Both the position numbers and the translations under genes were made by a program. 64,000 bases of DNA, taken from assembly GCA_029747015.1 (NCBI GenBank), contig JAKOGI010000001.1, positions 4,266,001-4,330,000 of the forward strand. Reading direction: 5' to 3'. Origin of the DNA: Carnegiea gigantea. Lineage: Eukaryota; Streptophyta; Magnoliopsida; Caryophyllales; Cactaceae. Under the pieces are notes generated by a model. The model ran no database searches, was not told the origin of the DNA, and worked only from the letters and a program-made list of their open reading frames with translations. Positions 60,871-64,000 of the stretch are shown here, in pieces (position 1 is the first letter of the stretch; every line of letters begins with the position of its first letter).

Positions 60871-61369
60871 AATTTACGTGATTGTGAGAGACCATACAAG
60901 AGAGAATATATTTCATTACCGCTTTATGATAATGGGGCCAACAATTTTTTCCCATCCATATTTCCTATCACCATTTAAGAACTTTGATCGATAGATTTGA
61001 CATTGACAATTCGAGATATTGATCTAATAGTCTCATTGGAGGGATTGATGCATCTTTTGAAGTTATGCTCATTTTTTCCCCCCTTTTGAGGAAGTGTTTA
61101 AAATTTCTCAAATTTTAAATGCGACTGTTTTATATAAGAATATTTTTTAGATCATTTTATCACGCGCAAAACGAAAAGAAACAAAAATTATTGTAACTAT
61201 CTTGCTTGAAATTCATAATCAATAATTTGAAGTGTAGATGAGTAAGACAAGAAAATTCAAAACACGTTTTTTATTTTTTCATCCGAAATTGCAACTCTAT
61301 TTATATGTATATAATAAAAGCAATGTTTTGATGATGTAGAATTTTCTTACATTCTCATTAATTAGAGAT

Positions 61370-61930
61370 TTTGAACCATTAAATTCATTCTCTCTCCTCA
61401 TCACAACCATCGAACTGTTGAAAATAATTAATTTCTAATTTTTAAATATCTCACATAGCAATAAGGAAATAATCGTAAGAAAGTATTATCTCATGAAATA
61501 TAATTTTATAATTGTGGAAATAAAGATTATGGAGTATTTTTTTCCTAAAAGGAAAGAATTATGGAGTAATTAGTGACTATCAAAATTATAAACAAACATT
61601 CTTCTTAAACCTTTTGAATTCATTCGCTCTCTTTATCACAAACACTAGATTGTAGAAAAAATTAATTTATAATTTAAAAATTTGTCACACAGCAATAGAG
61701 GAAAAAAATCATTAACAACTACGAAAATGATCCTATGAAAGTATAATTTCAGGAAGTATAAATCTGTAATGGTGGAAACAAATCATTAACAACTAAGAAA
61801 ATTATCCTAAGAAAGTATAATATCAGGAAGTATAATTCCGTAATGATGAAAATAAAGATTATGGAGTGACTTTTTTCCCCCTGAAAGAAAGAATTATGGA
61901 GTAATGAATTATGAAGTAGTTAGTAACTAA
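61370..61930. repeat. Nested diverged tandem duplication
   Basis: A first unit of about 225 bases (61370-61595) is echoed at 61605-61930. Shared blocks include ATTCATTCTCTCT/ATTCATTCGCTCTC, then AATTAATTT, then CACATAGCAATA/CACACAGCAATA, then AAGATTATGGAGT, then AAAGAATTATGGAGTAAT. Inside the second copy about 75 bases, starting ATCATTAACAACTA, are themselves duplicated (61709 and 61786). Confidence 0.7.
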
Positions 61931-63089
61931 TAACTATGGAATTTCGATATAAAAAATATATCATTCTTGAATATTCAATATTAGTATAAATAGTCAAGTA
62001 GTTCGTACTCCTATAAAATTATACATTAGAGTATTTCTCATAGTTGACAACAATTCTGCCGTCTTACACATTGTTCATGTGTATCAAAGTAATCTTTTTT
62101 ACCTCACTTCCAGATATATAATAAATTATCATTCCCTTCCTCATATATTTATTTGTATTAATTTAATTAGTTTGCAAGTGACCTCCTCTTTTTGTAATTA
62201 GTGGTTTCAAAATTCTTAATTGTATTTGATTGAAAATTTCGTACTTTTTTGTTGTAATTCCTCCTATATGTGCCTTAATTTTCTTTTCTCGATATTTAAT
62301 CTTTCACTAATTAACACCATCACTGATCTCTTGTTACGATTCATCTCACTTTTTTAGGTGTAATTTTTATCAGGCTTGGTTAATAGTGCTGGTGTTTGGT
62401 TTGATTCGTTTATATTCTTAATTATTTGCGTCCAATTTATAACTTAGGTTAAAATTTTTTTGCTTATATTATATTATATTATATTGTATTAGTAACTTAA
62501 TTGTGTTTAGGTTCTTTCATGTTTTATTTATGTTGTTCATTTATGGGTTTTTGCTTTTTTTAAAAGAAAAAAAATATAATAATGTGATCCTCTTACTTGG
62601 TGTTTGCAAATTTTTAATGGAAACAACAATGCAAACTATTTCACATGTATCTAAATCATTGGGTAACCCATTTATCATTAATTAAACAATTTCAAATTTC
62701 TATACTACAAATTATAATATGATTTTCGTAATTTACAAAACTTAGTATTAAGATATATAAAAGAAACCACAAAATTTGACTTCCTTTTTTATAGACGTAG
62801 ATATGAGTGTAGTCTTTCAAATCTTCAAAAGTTTTGCCATTTGGAAATTGAGTGAGGTGGTCAAGTTGGGGTTTAGAACAACATGGAGGTGATGTTGGGG
62901 GGATTTCGCTGGGTTAGGAATCCTAGCAGTAAGATCAAATTGTATGAGTGACATATGGGATGAGTTTAATATTAAAAAGTTGATCCTAATTTATAAAGTC
63001 TTTAGAACAAGATTACCTTATTGAATTCACCTTCAAAATATGCCACCAACATTAAAAAAAATATAATTTTTCAGTTTTTTCTTTAAAAT

Positions 63090-63390
63090 CATCGCAAACG
63101 TTCAATACTACATCCATGTTTGAATCAATGTAATTTAATGTTTCCATTATTCAGTAAGAAACTATAATGCATGCTTGAATATTTCCATTGTTTAGTTAGA
63201 AATTATGATACATGATTGAATACTATTTCTATATATTTTTAATCATGACATATATTCGATACTGTAATGGATGCTTGAATCAATGTAACAGTTTTTCTTG
63301 CTTAGTTAAATACTATAATGCATTCTTAAATACTATTTCTAGGTTCTTTTAATAAATCATGACAAATGTTCAATATCACTAATCATGTCA
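63090..63390. repeat. Diverged tandem repeat near the right edge
   Basis: The words GCTTGAATCAATGTAA, then TTAGTTA(A/G)AAA, then ACTATAATGCAT, then TACTATTTCTA, then AATCATGACA(T/A)AT recur in order at intervals of about 110-155 bases, with at least two and a half units. It is AT-rich and non-coding. Confidence 0.6.
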
Positions 63391-64000
63391 TATAGTTAAC
63401 TTAGACACAAATCATAAGGTAAGGGCATAGAAAATTTTGATTTCTTGGGTTTTTTATTTGAAAATCATCTGTTAATTGAGATTTTGATGGGTCCTTCTAA
63501 TTTCAAGAAATAAAATAACCCCATTTAGATTAACTAATCAGATGATCAAATTTGAAAATACTATTTTTGGGTTTTTTAAATTATGGGTTAACTAAACAGA
63601 TATTCAGAACTTTATGGGCAATATGCTGCAACTAATGATGTTCCCTGATTTAACTAGAATATCGATCTTACTACATATACATGTATCTTTCTGCTAACTC
63701 ATTCTCTTTTCTTTTGAGAGGGGACAACTCATATAAATTGTTAGGTAGTTTCAAATCAATAGACCCGGCTACCATATAGGATACTTACTATCACTTTTCT
63801 AAATCCATTCACTATTTCCACAGTCCCCCTTTTCCCCCCAAAAATTGCATAATTCAAATCACATAAAATCAATGAATTTATCGTCCTAAATCTACAACAA
63901 CTCATTTGTGTTGCAACTCATGAATTAAGTAGAACACTAAATTTGGGGAAATATCTTGTCTAAAGAAGAATTTAATGACATATTTTCCAACTAAAGGCCA

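Larger units (their letters stand above)
60871..64000. other. Gene-poor AT-rich right flank
   Basis: Apart from the two tandem repeats, only AT-rich sequence with an ATATT microsatellite (about 62467-62490) is seen. No gene, RNA gene or intact transposon is supported. Confidence 0.5.

Noticed and set aside
1..64000. CRISPR arrays, bacterial operons, rRNA or tRNA genes
   Set aside because: The DNA is plant nuclear; no regular short spaced repeats, rRNA wording or complete tRNA cloverleaf was recognised. The B-box motifs belong to SINE and TRIM-like elements.

Overview
This 64 kb window is nuclear DNA of a flowering plant, most likely a eudicot. It has widely spaced genes with GT-AG introns, AT-rich non-coding DNA and many transposable-element remnants. 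I resolved seven protein-coding genes to exon level by eye; in each, the exon phases add up to one open frame: the 5' part of a GH10 xylanase with CBM22 modules (minus, runs off the left edge), a DUF676-type alpha/beta hydrolase (plus, 10 exons), an EPF-like secreted cysteine-rich peptide (plus, 3 exons), ERG28 (minus, 3 exons), a DUF1005 protein (minus, 2 exons), the plastid ribosomal protein PSRP6 (plus, 1 exon) and an inositol-tetrakisphosphate 1-kinase (minus, 10 exons).

Layout: 1-4.4 kb xylanase; 4.4-7.2 kb divergent intergenic DNA with a MITE-like element and two SINEs; 7.2-14.6 kb hydrolase, whose fourth intron holds a decayed retroelement and a 591-bp terminal-inverted-repeat element; 14.6-18.5 kb empty; 18.5-19.1 kb EPFL; 21.6-34.6 kb ERG28, whose second intron (about 10 kb) contains a nearly intact 6,784-bp Ty3/Gypsy element (23873-30656) nested in an older broken Gypsy; 34.6-43 kb gene-poor DNA with a SINE, a TRIM-like triple repeat and a Helitron-like end; 43.6-45.3 kb DUF1005; 48.6-48.9 kb PSRP6; 50.8-57.3 kb ITPK; 57.3-64 kb gene-poor DNA with decayed tandem duplications.

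The gene set is not an operon. Its order matters for comparison: as I recall the Arabidopsis map, DUF1005, ERG28, the hydrolase and a GH10 xylanase are neighbours on chromosome 1 (At1g10020-At1g10050), and another GH10 xylanase and ITPK3 are neighbours on chromosome 4 (At4g08160/At4g08170). The window therefore looks like the less-reduced version of one ancestral block. No convincing wholly new biological system was seen. The most notable items are the nested Gypsy insertion inside ERG28, a Gypsy pol frame that runs into its own 3' LTR, a TRIM in LTR-internal-LTR-internal-LTR form, a small SINE family, Helitron-type ends sharing one hairpin, and about fourteen long poly-C/poly-G tracts, most fused directly to poly-A/poly-T.
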